In this document: piece after piece, positions 37,847-46,912 of the stretch
Layout of the letters: each line of letters starts with the position of its first letter
Numbering within the stretch: position 1 is the stretch's first letter
From: CAWGAJ01 sp963820545
GTDB taxonomy: Bacteria > Planctomycetota > Planctomycetia > Pirellulales > Thermoguttaceae
Direction of reading: 5' to 3'
Length of the DNA: 64,000 nucleotides
Assembly (NCBI GenBank): GCA_963820545.1
Contig: CAWGAJ010000001.1
Location: forward strand, 62,001 to 126,000
The notes under the pieces: generated by a model
Told to the model about the DNA's origin: nothing
Seen by the model: the letters and a program-made list of their open reading frames with translations, nothing else
Databases searched by the model: none
Program-made: the position numbers and the translations under genes

Positions 37847-40132
37847 TTAACCCAGATCAACTTCGCGGACCAGGACGCGGTTGCCGCGGACCTCGACCAC
37901 TTGGATGGTTTTGCCGCGTTCGATCATTTCGCCGTCGGCGATTACGTCGATAAGGGAATTGCCGAAGCGGGCCTTGCCGCCGGGCATAAGCGGCGTGGCA
38001 GTGATGCCTTGAGTGTCCATAAGATCTTGTAAATCGACAAGCAATTCGCGCTGGCTGATGCTATCTCTTTCCTCTTCGGCGGGCGGGGCCAGGATCATGC
38101 CGTGCAGGAGCGGCGTCTCGGGCAGCCATCTGCGCACCAGCAAGGCCGCGGCAAATAGACCCACGGCCGCGCCGCCCACAAGCAAAAACGACCGTTGCAT
38201 CTGGGCGACTTGATATTCGTTGCGGGGCATGACCAAGACCTGGCTGGCCAGCACGAGCGACAAAACCACCATTGCTCCGCCGCCCAGGCCGAAGATGCCG
38301 AAACCGGGGATCACGAAGATTTCCAAAAGCAGGCAGCCCACGCCGCTCAAGAACATCAAGGAGATGAGCCAGCCGGGTGCGCCGTCCAGGAAACGGCTCC
38401 AGAAGAACAACACGAAACAGACCAAGGCCACGAACGCGCCGATGCCTAATCCAGGCGTGTGGAACTCAAAATATAGCGCAGCCGCGCCGATAAAAAGCAG
38501 CAGTATGGCTACGCCGTTGGAGCCCAGGGCCTCGATGAGCACGTCGGCCCAGCCGGGCTCGACCAGCGCCGGGTCGGTTTCCAGTCCATAAAATTGTTTC
38601 AATTCATCAAGATTCGCCACAACTTGCTGGGTCAGGCCCATTTCTTCGGCTTGTTTGCCGTTGAGTTTTAGCGGCACGTTGTGCGCGGTGACTTTCGGAC
38701 CTTTTTGCCACTGCTCCGGATTGGCCTGCTGGGCGAGTTCCTCGTTGGAAAAATATTCCACCTCGGCCAACCGGGTGCAGCGATAAACCTCGAGTTTTGG
38801 ATCGATCATGGCCGCCGCCAGCGACCAGGAGCGTCCTTTGCGCGGGGCCAGCGAGTCGCGGATGATCTGCCGCGCCAGATCAATGTCCTCTTTGGAGATT
38901 TCGAAAACGCCCGGTCCGCCCAGGACGGCCTTGGATTGCATCACCACCTGATCGCAGGCCAAGGCGATCAAGGCGGCGTCGGCGCGGGCTTCCTTGGGAA
39001 TATACGCTACGGTGCGGACCTGGCTGGGATCGAGCGTCAGCAGATAATTCGCCAGGTTGATGCTGTCGGCCGGCGAGCCGCCGGGGCTCTCGATCCACAG
39101 GCAGATGAAATTCACCTCGTTGAGGCTGGTCTGGTCTTCGATCAGCTTTTGCACCTGGCGGACTTTATCGTTGTTGACCGGTCCTTTAAGATCGATGCGT
39201 CTCGCTTTCCAGGGTTTTTCCAGCCGGGGATCATCTTCGATTCCCAGCGGAAGCAAGTCCAAGGCCTGGGCAAGATCGCGTCGATTGTCGGCCAAATAGG
39301 AGACAAAGCCCAACTCCCGGGCCTTTTTGCTGGTTAGTTGCAGCGACTCGCCCGGTGGTTTGAACACTTCGGGCGTGAGGGCCGCTTGAGTTTTTTTCAG
39401 TTCGGCCAAACCCTCGCGGGTGACGTATTCGGTGCCCAACTCGGTTTTCACGGCCAGGATTTCCAAGGATGTGTCTAACAGACCGAGTGCTAAAGGCACG
39501 CTTAGCTTGCGGCGCCGGCCGGTAATTTCGCGATAAGCGGCGCGGGTCATTTCGCTGATGGGGCCCTTGCCAATGCCTGCCGGACCGATTACGGTCTCGG
39601 GGGCCATGATCACGTCGTCGCAAGCCAGGGCGACCAATACGGCATGGCCTTGGATTGATTGGGGTATATAGGCCACAATCTTGGCAGCGCCCAGTTCATC
39701 GCTGGTAAGAAAGTTGGCCAGTTCGTAACAGGCCCCAAAATTACTGTCGCGGCCGAAATTTTCCTGGCCGGCCGGAATATGAAACTCGAATATCAAGTAG
39801 GGCCGAACTTTTTCGGCAAAGGCCTTTTCCATGGCCCCATTGACAAACCGCTTTACCCGATTGACGGTCTGATCGTTAATTGGCAAAGACAGCCGGAAGG
39901 AAAAACCAAGATTTTTTTTGCCGCCCTCGGGCTGGGCGGCGGCGTTGGCGTCTTTTGCCGAGTCGTCTTCTTTGGCGGCGGCAGGATTGTCAAGATAACA
40001 AATAAGAACCGAACAGACGACAGCCGCCAGGCCGAAAAACCGGCGCCACCGCGGCATGTCAATTCCAATACACTGCCATGTCATAGGTTTAATCCCAGTA
40101 ACCAAGTTGCAATCTAACCACTTAACCCGCAT
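37847..40132 (-). CDS. Long NfeD family protein with tandem ClpP/crotonase-like domains
   Basis: Up to 761 residues. The start is uncertain: the ATG at 40057 (MPRWRRFFGLAAVVCSV) gives a proper signal peptide, while 40132 is the longest form. Two ClpP-like domains follow (about residues 75-305 and 310-530), each with a VAYIP strand and a VALACDDVIM / IALACDQVVM segment. In known NfeD proteases a Ser lies a few residues before this strand (SAG); here it appears to be Gly in the first copy and Ala in the second. Four or five transmembrane helices (about 545-665) and an OB-fold domain end the protein (GGKARFGNSLIDVIADGEMIERGKTIQVVEV). It is separate from the short nfeD by 6 kb. Confidence 0.85.
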   Translation of the reverse strand: MRVKWLDCNLVTGIKPMTWQCIGIDMPRWRRFFGLAAVVCSVLICYLDNPAAAKEDDSAKDANAAAQPEGGKKNLGFSFRLSLPINDQTVNRVKRFVNGAMEKAFAEKVRPYLIFEFHIPAGQENFGRDSNFGACYELANFLTSDELGAAKIVAYIPQSIQGHAVLVALACDDVIMAPETVIGPAGIGKGPISEMTRAAYREITGRRRKLSVPLALGLLDTSLEILAVKTELGTEYVTREGLAELKKTQAALTPEVFKPPGESLQLTSKKARELGFVSYLADNRRDLAQALDLLPLGIEDDPRLEKPWKARRIDLKGPVNNDKVRQVQKLIEDQTSLNEVNFICLWIESPGGSPADSINLANYLLTLDPSQVRTVAYIPKEARADAALIALACDQVVMQSKAVLGGPGVFEISKEDIDLARQIIRDSLAPRKGRSWSLAAAMIDPKLEVYRCTRLAEVEYFSNEELAQQANPEQWQKGPKVTAHNVPLKLNGKQAEEMGLTQQVVANLDELKQFYGLETDPALVEPGWADVLIEALGSNGVAILLLFIGAAALYFEFHTPGLGIGAFVALVCFVLFFWSRFLDGAPGWLISLMFLSGVGCLLLEIFVIPGFGIFGLGGGAMVVLSLVLASQVLVMPRNEYQVAQMQRSFLLVGGAAVGLFAAALLVRRWLPETPLLHGMILAPPAEEERDSISQRELLVDLQDLMDTQGITATPLMPGGKARFGNSLIDVIADGEMIERGKTIQVVEVRGNRVLVREVDLG

Positions 40133-40260
40133 CCTTTTAGATTATAAGGTCAAGAATCCCAGCGTCAATTCAGCCGGGGGAGGGATGCTGAGCAGGAATG
40201 ACCGCGGTTGCTTCAATAATGTTGTCCTAACCGGCCATTTTGCAGAAGTCTCGTAAATAA

Positions 40261-41235
40261 CTATCGGACTTCGCCGGCGGGGCGACCGGCTTGTGTGGTC
40301 GCGGCGTCGTCGATAATCATCTTCCAACCGCGGGGCAGGGAGGTCTGGAAAGGATTGCCTTGGAAGAGCCGCAAAGGATCGTTGAGCACGATATCGAAGA
40401 ATTCGTACGAGGTGCGGCTTTTGCCGTTGGGTTGATAGATTTGCAGGGCCTTGGGGGTCATGCCGGGCATGTTGAGCACTAACATTGCGCGGCGAAAGTT
40501 GGCCGCGTCGGCCTGGTAGCGCGGATAGGCCTCCAGCCAGATTTGATTTTGCTTGTCGGGCGGAGGGGTGATCAGGCGGATGAAATAGCGCTGGCGAATC
40601 TTTTGGGCTTCGGTGCCGAAGAGAAACGGCAGCGGACCGTCCACAATGGCCTTGCCCTGCATTTCCGGCGGCAATTTGTGCTCGACTAACTGCTTCTGCC
40701 GGGGAATGTACTGAAAAACCGACTTGCCGTCGCAAATCCAATGATCGGCGCGGTCTTCTTCGATGGGCGCCCACTTGCCCGCCGGGTTCTGCGTCTCGGT
40801 TACCTCGAAAACGCCCTTGTCCGGAGCGGCATACTTGAGATAGCCCTTTTCGGTGTAGGCCGGAGCGTTTGGGTCGCTGTTGGGTTTGGCGAATACCGGA
40901 TCGTATTCCCAACGCACGAAACTGCAATCAAAAGTTTTTACCTCCTTGCCTTTCTGCTCCCAGGCCGTAAGCGCACGATCCAACTGAGCCTCTTCCTGCG
41001 GCGTGAGTTTAAATGGCGGGGGAGGCGGCGGCGGCGACTGCCGATCAATCGCCGGCGCAGGGCGACGCTGGAGCGTGGGAAGCTGAGGATTGACCGGTTG
41101 ATCCGGCTGGTCTGCCGCGGGTGAAGTGCGAATGGGATTGGTCCGCGGCCAAGGTTCGCTCTGCGTCTGCGCCGAAAGCGAACTTGCGGCCAAACACAAA
41201 ACAATTGCCGTTGTCCAGCTAAGTTGACGAAGCAT
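40261..41235 (-). CDS. TIGR03009 family exported protein
   Basis: 324 residues. The start is the ATG at 41235, since GGGAG lies nine bases upstream; the TTG at 41250 is weaker. Residues 1-23 form a signal peptide (cleavage near LSAQTQ). A Pro-rich linker with eight consecutive Pro or near-Pro residues is followed by a LolA-like beta-fold: FDCSFVRWEYDPVFA, KGYLKYAAPDKGVFEV, HWICDGKSVFQYIPRQKQLVEHKLP (split by a loop). These match TIGR03009, a planctomycete-specific family related to lipoprotein carriers. A carrier role is inference. Positioned after an NfeD gene with no clear linkage. Confidence 0.8.
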   Translation of the reverse strand: MLRQLSWTTAIVLCLAASSLSAQTQSEPWPRTNPIRTSPAADQPDQPVNPQLPTLQRRPAPAIDRQSPPPPPPPFKLTPQEEAQLDRALTAWEQKGKEVKTFDCSFVRWEYDPVFAKPNSDPNAPAYTEKGYLKYAAPDKGVFEVTETQNPAGKWAPIEEDRADHWICDGKSVFQYIPRQKQLVEHKLPPEMQGKAIVDGPLPFLFGTEAQKIRQRYFIRLITPPPDKQNQIWLEAYPRYQADAANFRRAMLVLNMPGMTPKALQIYQPNGKSRTSYEFFDIVLNDPLRLFQGNPFQTSLPRGWKMIIDDAATTQAGRPAGEVR

Positions 41236-41261
41236 GGGGTTCACTCCCAAAAGGGTTCAGT

Positions 41262-41415
41262 GGTCAGGGTTCAGACATGGCGAAAATCAGCCATTCGGAC
41301 GGAGATTCTAACAGGAACTTTTCGCCGGCCCTAGAGCGAAAATGGCTGACAGGGGGGATAGTAGAGAGTGGACGGTGGACAGTGGGCAATGGACAGTGGG
41401 GCAATGGACAGTGAA
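41262..41415. repeat. Word-like repeats (GGTTCAGTGGTCAGGG; GTGGACGGTGGACAGTGG)
   Basis: Gene-free spacer with the same GGTCAG and GTGGACAGTGG words as at 27998-28110 and 61486-61510. No function seen. Confidence 0.5.
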
Positions 41416-41495
41416 ATATTAGCCATTATTTGCTAATTTGGATAATTCGGGAATTATGGGTGGCATTGATCTTCCGACCTTCCCTCGCCCCTCAT

Positions 41496-41917
41496 TCATT
41501 CTCCGATGATTTTTACCAGGACGCGTTTTGTGCGGCGGCCGTCGAACTCGCCGTAAAAGACTTGTTCCCACGGGCCGAAATCGAGTTTGCCCTTGGTGAT
41601 GGCGATCACCACTTCCCGGCCCATGATCTGCCGCTTGTGATGGGCGTCGCCGTTGTCTTCGCCGGTGCGATTGTGATGATAGGCTTGCGGCGAGGGATCG
41701 AAGGGGCGAGTTTTTCCAGCCACGCCTTGTAATCTTCGTGCAGGCCTGGCTCGTCGTCGTTGATAAAGACCGAAGCCGTGATGTGCATGGCGTTGCAAAG
41801 CAGCAGCCCTTCTTGCACGCCGCTTTTTTTCACAGCCTCTTCCAGCCGGGCGGTGATGTTCACAAAATCCATGCGTTTCGGGACGTTGAAGGTCAGATAT
41901 TCGGTGTGGGATTTCAT
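41496..41917 (-). CDS. yjbQ: YjbQ (UPF0047) family protein (frameshifted)
   Basis: About 140 residues. The first frame starts MKSHTEYLTFNVPKRMDFVNITARLEEAV in two parts and has GLLLCNAMHITASVFINDDEPGLHEDYKAWLEKLAP. The second frame continues HHNRTGEDNGDAHHKRQIMGREVVIAITKGKLDFGPWEQVFYGEFDG. One C is missing in a CGCCCCTTCG string near 41705. The conserved His residues (AMHITAS, HHNRT, DAHHKR) that hold a metal in the family are all present. YjbQ of E. coli has weak thiamine-phosphate synthase activity; the physiological role is unknown. It lies downstream of the SdrD-type gene, separated by a terminator. Confidence 0.85.
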
Positions 41918-41966
41918 GGGAAGAAAAGTTCAGAGTTCGGGGTTCAGACATAGCGGGCGGTGGACG

Positions 41967-42028
41967 GTGAAAGTAGCCCGCACATGCCGTGTGCGGGGCT
42001 GGCACACGGCGTGTGCCGCCTACAACCG
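41967..42028. repeat. Palindromic repeat GTAGCCCGCACATGCCGTGTG
   Basis: Nested hairpins (GCACATGCCGTGTGC and GGCACACGGCGTGTGCC) between the terminator and yjbQ. The layout is that of dispersed 'publication-word' repeats rather than a regulatory element. Confidence 0.5.
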
Positions 42029-42050
42029 TTTATTCTATCATTATTTTCAA

Positions 42051-42082
42051 AAGAAAAAACCCGCCGTGTATTCACGGCGGGC
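42051..42082 (-). terminator. Rho-independent terminator of the SdrD-type gene
   Basis: On the minus strand a 9-bp GC stem (CCCGCCGTG / CACGGCGGG, plus-strand 42060-42081) with a 4-base loop is followed by TTTTTTCTTTT. It lies 28 bases after the SdrD-type stop codon. Confidence 0.85.
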
Positions 42083-42109
42083 TAAATGTCGGCTAATTTA
42101 CATTGTCCA

Positions 42110-45100
42110 CTAGTTGTCGGCGGGGGCGGGCGCGGCGGCCGGGGCGGAGACGGTTTCGCCGCCATCGTGATAAACGCCGACGGTATCCACGCCGCTGCCG
42201 GTAAAATCGCCGGCAAAGGGTTGATCGCCGGGGCTGCCCAGTTCGAAGACCTTGTCGGTGGCGTCCATCGCATGATCATTATTGGTGTCGAGATAGAAGG
42301 TGCCGTTGCGGTACACGCCGAGTTTGCTGATGCCGTTGCCGGTCCAATCGCCCACCACGGGGAGATCGCCTTCCTGGCCGAATTCGACGACGATGTCGGC
42401 TGCGCTCCAGCGTCCGTCGCCGTCCATGTCGAGGAACCAGACGCCCTTGCGGAAGATGCCGATGGCATATACGCCGTCGCCGTTCCAGTCGCCGATCACA
42501 GGCCGATCGCCTTCGGTGCCGAACTGGAACACGTGGTCGATCAGATCGGAACGCATTTTGCCGGCCGAGGTGCGTTTCATGGAGCGCCAGCCGATGGTGG
42601 CGTCTTCTGGATCGGGTGGGATGTTTTTATAGCGGTTTTTGGGCGGGTTTTGCGCATCGGGCAAACCGGGATCGGCGGCCACGGCCCGGGTGTCGCCAAT
42701 CCAGGTGGGGCCGAAAATGCCGATGTCGGTTTTGCCGTCGCCGTCCCAATCGCCGGTAACCGGATGATCGCCTTTCTGGCCGAGTTTCGCCCAGAGGTCG
42801 TTTTCATCCCAGACGCCGTTGCCGTTAAGATCCAAGAACCACAGGCCGTCGAGGAACACGCCGATCTTGGTCACGCCGTTGCCGTTCCAATCGCCGGTTA
42901 TCGGGGTTGCGCCGTGCAGGCCGAAGTGATATTTTTTCACGGGCACGCCGTTGGCGTCGGCGATGATCCAGACGCCTTGATTCAACTTGGCGCCGGTCCA
43001 GGTTTCGGGATCGAAAATCTGCGATTGCTGATTGACGGCCAATTCGCCGTCTTTTTGCAGTTGCCGCGGTTGCCCGCCGTTGATGACGCTTAAATGCCAG
43101 GTATAGCCGGGCGGGCCGCCCGCTCCGCCCATGAGCGCCTGCGTCATTATGATCGGCGGGAAGACGTAAGGCACGCCGTAGTGCAGCGGATCGGGCGCGG
43201 GCGGCAAGCGCGGCGGCGGCGAATCCACAAACGGCGGCAGCGGATTGGGGAAAGGCGGCTTGTCGGGCGTCTCCTCGATTTTCACCACGCTGAAGTTGTT
43301 CTGCACCGCCGCATCGCCTGAATTAAGCGCGATCCTTACGATCGCGTCGCCCTGGGGATCCACGGCCAATGTGCTCAGCAAGGTGGCGTCAAGGTTCTGG
43401 TAACGATTAACCACGATGCCGCCTTTGCTGCCGGCGGTATCAACGCTGGGTATGTAACCAGCGGGCACCTGGGCAATGACCGCATAATCGCCGGGGGCCA
43501 GTCCGGTGAATTCGTAGTAACCGTCGGCGTTGGTCACCGTGGTGATGGGATTGCCGTAGGAGTCGAGGAGCGGGTAGCCGCTGCCGTCGCAGAGTTGCAA
43601 TATCACGCCGGCCAGAGGCGTATCGTCCGGCGTTAGTATGCCATCGCGGAGCGAGAGTATGTTGGGCAGGGGATCGCCTTTTTTCACTTGGATCGCCGGT
43701 CCGTCCTGGAACACATAGCCCGAGATCGTTGCCGGCAACAGCTCGTAGAAATCGTAATTGACGGCGTTTACACCCGAGCCCAGACCGGCCGCGATAATGC
43801 GGTCGACGCCGTCGAGGCTGCCGCCGGCCGAGCCCACTTGATCGCCGCCCTCGAAATATCCCGGCGGCTGCACTTCTTCCACACCGTAGACGCCCGGATT
43901 CAGATTGGTGAAGGAATATTCGCCGTTCTGATTGGTTTGTGTGGAAGCGATTTGCGTGTGTGATTCGTCGAGCAAATAGACTGTTACGCCCGACAAGAGC
44001 GGCTCGCCTGAATCGAGCGCGCCGTTGTTATTGGTATCGACGAAAACGTGTCCGCTGATGCCGGCGGGCAACAATTCGCCGAAATTGTAGTATTTTGCAT
44101 TTGTTCCGCCGGCCAGTGAAATGGATACGATCGAGTCGCCGGGATTTATGGCGGTGCCGCCCGCCGTGCCGGCTGTATCCAGTCCGTCGAGATATCCAGC
44201 CGGTTGATTTTCGGCCAGCCGGTACGTGCCCGGCATGAGATTATCGAAACTGTAGAATCCGTTGGAGTCGGTGGCGGCGGTCAATCCGGTGGGATTGCCA
44301 TCGGCGTCGAGCAGATCGACGGTGGCACCGCTGATACCCGATTCCGTGGGATCGAAAACGCCGTCGTTGTTGGCGTCGAAGTAGACGTAACCGCTCAGCG
44401 AGGCGGGACGGGTTTCGCCGAAATTATTTTCGATGCTGTCGTTGCCGCCTTCAAGGCTAATGCCGCTCAGTACGTCCACACTGGTGACCACGCCGTGCGT
44501 CACGCCGCCGACCGTGCCCGGCGTGGCGCCCACGCTTAAATAGCCGTCGGGTTGGGTTTCCACGATTCGATAGGTGTCGGGCAAAACGTCGGTGAAGCTA
44601 TAATAACCATTTGCATCTGTGATTGCGGTTTTGCCGGTGCTTGCGTAGTCGTTGTTCACAAATCTTAAAAGAGTCAACGTAACGCCGCCAATGCCCGGCT
44701 CGCTGGCCTCAAACTGATTGTTAAGATTGAGATCCTCGTAAACGTTGCCGGAAATGGTGATTGGCAACGGCTCTTGCTCCATCGATAGGCCCAGTCCGGC
44801 GGTATACACCGGCTCGGGTGTGTTGCCGGGCGGTATGTAGTTGTCGGGAGGAAGATTTAGCCCATACTTCACCGACAGGTCGTCGTAGGCGTCATGAAAG
44901 GTGCCGGCAACGGTGGTGGTCTGGTAATGGGGCGCGGTGAATACAGCGGTGAAATGCGAACCGTCGAACTCGGCGCCTTCCACGATGGGATCGGCGATTC
45001 CGCCGGGCCGCATTTCGTCGACATTGATCTTCAGCACAAGTCTCCCGTTCGCTTGAAAGTCGGTGCAGTGAATCGTCAGCAGGGTGCTGTTGTTACTCAC

Positions 45101-45523
45101 CTCAGTGGTGACCGAACCGACGCCGACTTGCTCGACGATTGATAGCGGGACGCCGGCCAACGTTCCCTGCGGACCGCCCGGCGCGGTGTGAAAGAACATG
45201 TCTCCGTCGACGGGGCTTTTGGATGCGTCTTGCGGGATGCTGGCATCCTTGTGGGTATCGATGATGATGTCGGTCAACTGCGTGCCCGGCGCGCCTCCGT
45301 TCCAACTGAAATAAATCAGATTGCCGATGGTGTCGGTGCCGCTGTGAGGTTCATAATAAGCTGATCCAATGTTGATAGGAGTGATGCTTACCGACAACAA
45401 TTGGCGCGATTCCATCTGCTCGAAGCGGCAATGCCGCCAGCGGCCGGTGCTTAGATCGCGCTTGGCGGCCCGGATGGGCCATGATTGATACAGCCGATTA
45501 AGTGCTTTCCGTAGCAAGCTCAC
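42110..45523 (-). CDS. Large surface protein with SdrD-B repeats and FG-GAP-like repeats
   Basis: 1137 residues. The N-terminus has FEQMESRQLLSVSI, the planctomycete LEPR/ESRxLL-type export signal in place of a classical signal peptide. Residues about 55-225 form a cohesin-like beta domain (IDTHKDASIPQDA). Four SdrD-B-like repeats follow (about 250-750), each with a Ca-binding-like strand pair such as YVYFDANNDGVFDPTESGI and ending in NFGE or DFYE. After a Pro-rich hinge (about 760-800) come five FG-GAP-like units of GDWNGDGxxxIGIFRxGxWFLDxxGxG type. A ten-residue Ala/Pro tail ends it. Such proteins are secreted or cell-surface adhesins or polysaccharide binders; the exact partner is unknown. 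Confidence 0.85.
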   Translation of the reverse strand: MSLLRKALNRLYQSWPIRAAKRDLSTGRWRHCRFEQMESRQLLSVSITPINIGSAYYEPHSGTDTIGNLIYFSWNGGAPGTQLTDIIIDTHKDASIPQDASKSPVDGDMFFHTAPGGPQGTLAGVPLSIVEQVGVGSVTTEVSNNSTLLTIHCTDFQANGRLVLKINVDEMRPGGIADPIVEGAEFDGSHFTAVFTAPHYQTTTVAGTFHDAYDDLSVKYGLNLPPDNYIPPGNTPEPVYTAGLGLSMEQEPLPITISGNVYEDLNLNNQFEASEPGIGGVTLTLLRFVNNDYASTGKTAITDANGYYSFTDVLPDTYRIVETQPDGYLSVGATPGTVGGVTHGVVTSVDVLSGISLEGGNDSIENNFGETRPASLSGYVYFDANNDGVFDPTESGISGATVDLLDADGNPTGLTAATDSNGFYSFDNLMPGTYRLAENQPAGYLDGLDTAGTAGGTAINPGDSIVSISLAGGTNAKYYNFGELLPAGISGHVFVDTNNNGALDSGEPLLSGVTVYLLDESHTQIASTQTNQNGEYSFTNLNPGVYGVEEVQPPGYFEGGDQVGSAGGSLDGVDRIIAAGLGSGVNAVNYDFYELLPATISGYVFQDGPAIQVKKGDPLPNILSLRDGILTPDDTPLAGVILQLCDGSGYPLLDSYGNPITTVTNADGYYEFTGLAPGDYAVIAQVPAGYIPSVDTAGSKGGIVVNRYQNLDATLLSTLAVDPQGDAIVRIALNSGDAAVQNNFSVVKIEETPDKPPFPNPLPPFVDSPPPRLPPAPDPLHYGVPYVFPPIIMTQALMGGAGGPPGYTWHLSVINGGQPRQLQKDGELAVNQQSQIFDPETWTGAKLNQGVWIIADANGVPVKKYHFGLHGATPITGDWNGNGVTKIGVFLDGLWFLDLNGNGVWDENDLWAKLGQKGDHPVTGDWDGDGKTDIGIFGPTWIGDTRAVAADPGLPDAQNPPKNRYKNIPPDPEDATIGWRSMKRTSAGKMRSDLIDHVFQFGTEGDRPVIGDWNGDGVYAIGIFRKGVWFLDMDGDGRWSAADIVVEFGQEGDLPVVGDWTGNGISKLGVYRNGTFYLDTNNDHAMDATDKVFELGSPGDQPFAGDFTGSGVDTVGVYHDGGETVSAPAAAPAPADN

Positions 45524-45617
45524 GACAACCTCCCTGTCGGTTCTGATCGTAGTTTGAATAATGAACTAAGGCGCGTCTGATGCGGCGACTTTCGGGTTTA
45601 TTGAGGATCGATACTTC

Positions 45618-46630
45618 TTACCGTTGCGAAATAGCTTGGTATTGATTGGCGATTTTCCAGGCGCGGGCCGTGGTGTCGAAACTGCCTGAAATCAAAGTTT
45701 CTTTTTTGGGGTTGTAGACCAAAGTACTGACAGTGCCCGTATGCCCGAGGAGTTGATTCTGTTCGGTGTTGTGGGCAAGATTCCAGAGGCGGATCGAGTT
45801 GTCCGTGCCGCCAGCGGCCAGCATTTTTTCGCCGCAGTAACACAGGGCCGTAACTTTTGTGGCCCTCTCGGGCAAGGCGGCCGATGTTTTGCCGGAAAGC
45901 GGGTCGATCAACAGGATCGACTGCTGATGTCCCGCGGCGGCCAATTGACGGCCGCTGGGCGAATAGGCCAAGGCGCAAATGCGCCGGGAAGAGGCTTGAA
46001 TATCCGTCTGTCTGGCGCCGGTGGCCACGTTCCAGATACGAATCGTGCCCGAGCGCCCCGCGGCGGCCAGTTGCGTTCCATCGGGCGAAAAGGCCAAGGC
46101 GCAAGATCGCTGCCCGGCCCGTCCAGTTCGCGAGGCAGGCGTCCGTCGCTGGTGTAGAGCCTGACCTTGTCGTCAAAACCCGCCGAGGCCAGCAACTCGC
46201 CGTTGGGACTGTAAACCAAGGCGTGAATCGCCTGGGGTTGTTCGGGCAATTCACGAGGCATGGTCAGGGCGGTAATTTCCCAGATGCGGATGCGACGATC
46301 GTCGCCTGCCGTGGCCAGGGCCTTGCCGTCGGGGCGGAAGCAGACAGTCTTGATCCAATCGCGGTGCGCGGCGAGCCGATAAAGTACGCTGCCGTCGTCG
46401 AGGTTCCAAATGCGCAGCAGGTGATCGTCGCCCACGGTGGCCAGCATTTTTCCCGTGCTATCCACGGCCACGCCGGAAATGACCGGAATTTTTTCCGGCT
46501 TTGTGATGTTATTTAATTCGAGGATGCGGACGGAGATCTGCTCGTCGCTAGCATCGGCCGCCTGAGTGAAACCCACACAAACACTAAGGGACGCAAAAAA
46601 AAGCGTCGCCAAAAGACGCCATTTTGTCAT
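45618..46630 (-). CDS. Exported WD40-repeat protein (frameshifted)
   Basis: About 337 residues. Residues 1-24 form a signal peptide (LLATLFFASLSVCVGFTQA). Seven WD40 repeats follow in two frames; those visible include SGVAVDSTGKMLATVGDDHLLRIW, VCFRPDGKALATAGDDRRIRIW, ALVYSPNGELLASAGFDDKVRLY and, after the shift near 46100-46112, CALAFSPDGTQLAAAGR, CALAYSPSGRQLAAAGH, ALCYCGEKMLAAGGTDNSIRLW and LVYNPKKETLISGSFDTTARAW. That is one complete seven-blade propeller. In planctomycetes many WD40 proteins are exported; partners are unknown. The neighbour on one side is hemG without coupling. Confidence 0.82.
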
Positions 46631-46912
46631 AATTGTTCACCCAAAATTGAAATAAGTGCTGGTGCGCAGCAAAAATACCAAGACGCTATTTCATACTTCA
46701 TCTATATCGACATTGGGTGAAGGTGACGTTTGGGAACTTTTTTTCCTGACAAAAAGACTGCACAAAATGGGAGAAACAAGATATGTGAGCAGAATATTCC
46801 GGCTTCGAGACAGAAAGATACATTTAAGATAATATTAGTTACAATGGAAGTAGAAAAGGAGAAGATGGGCGGACTTTACAGGCTGCGTTTCTTAGATTAC
46901 TGGTTTAATAAT

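Noticed and set aside
40142..40927. A 261-residue minus-strand open frame
   Set aside because: It overlaps the TIGR03009 gene in another frame, is Arg/Pro-rich and has no recognisable domain.
42086..43093. A 335-residue plus-strand frame rich in Gly/Ala/Val
   Set aside because: It is the antisense shadow of the FG-GAP-like repeats in the SdrD-type gene.
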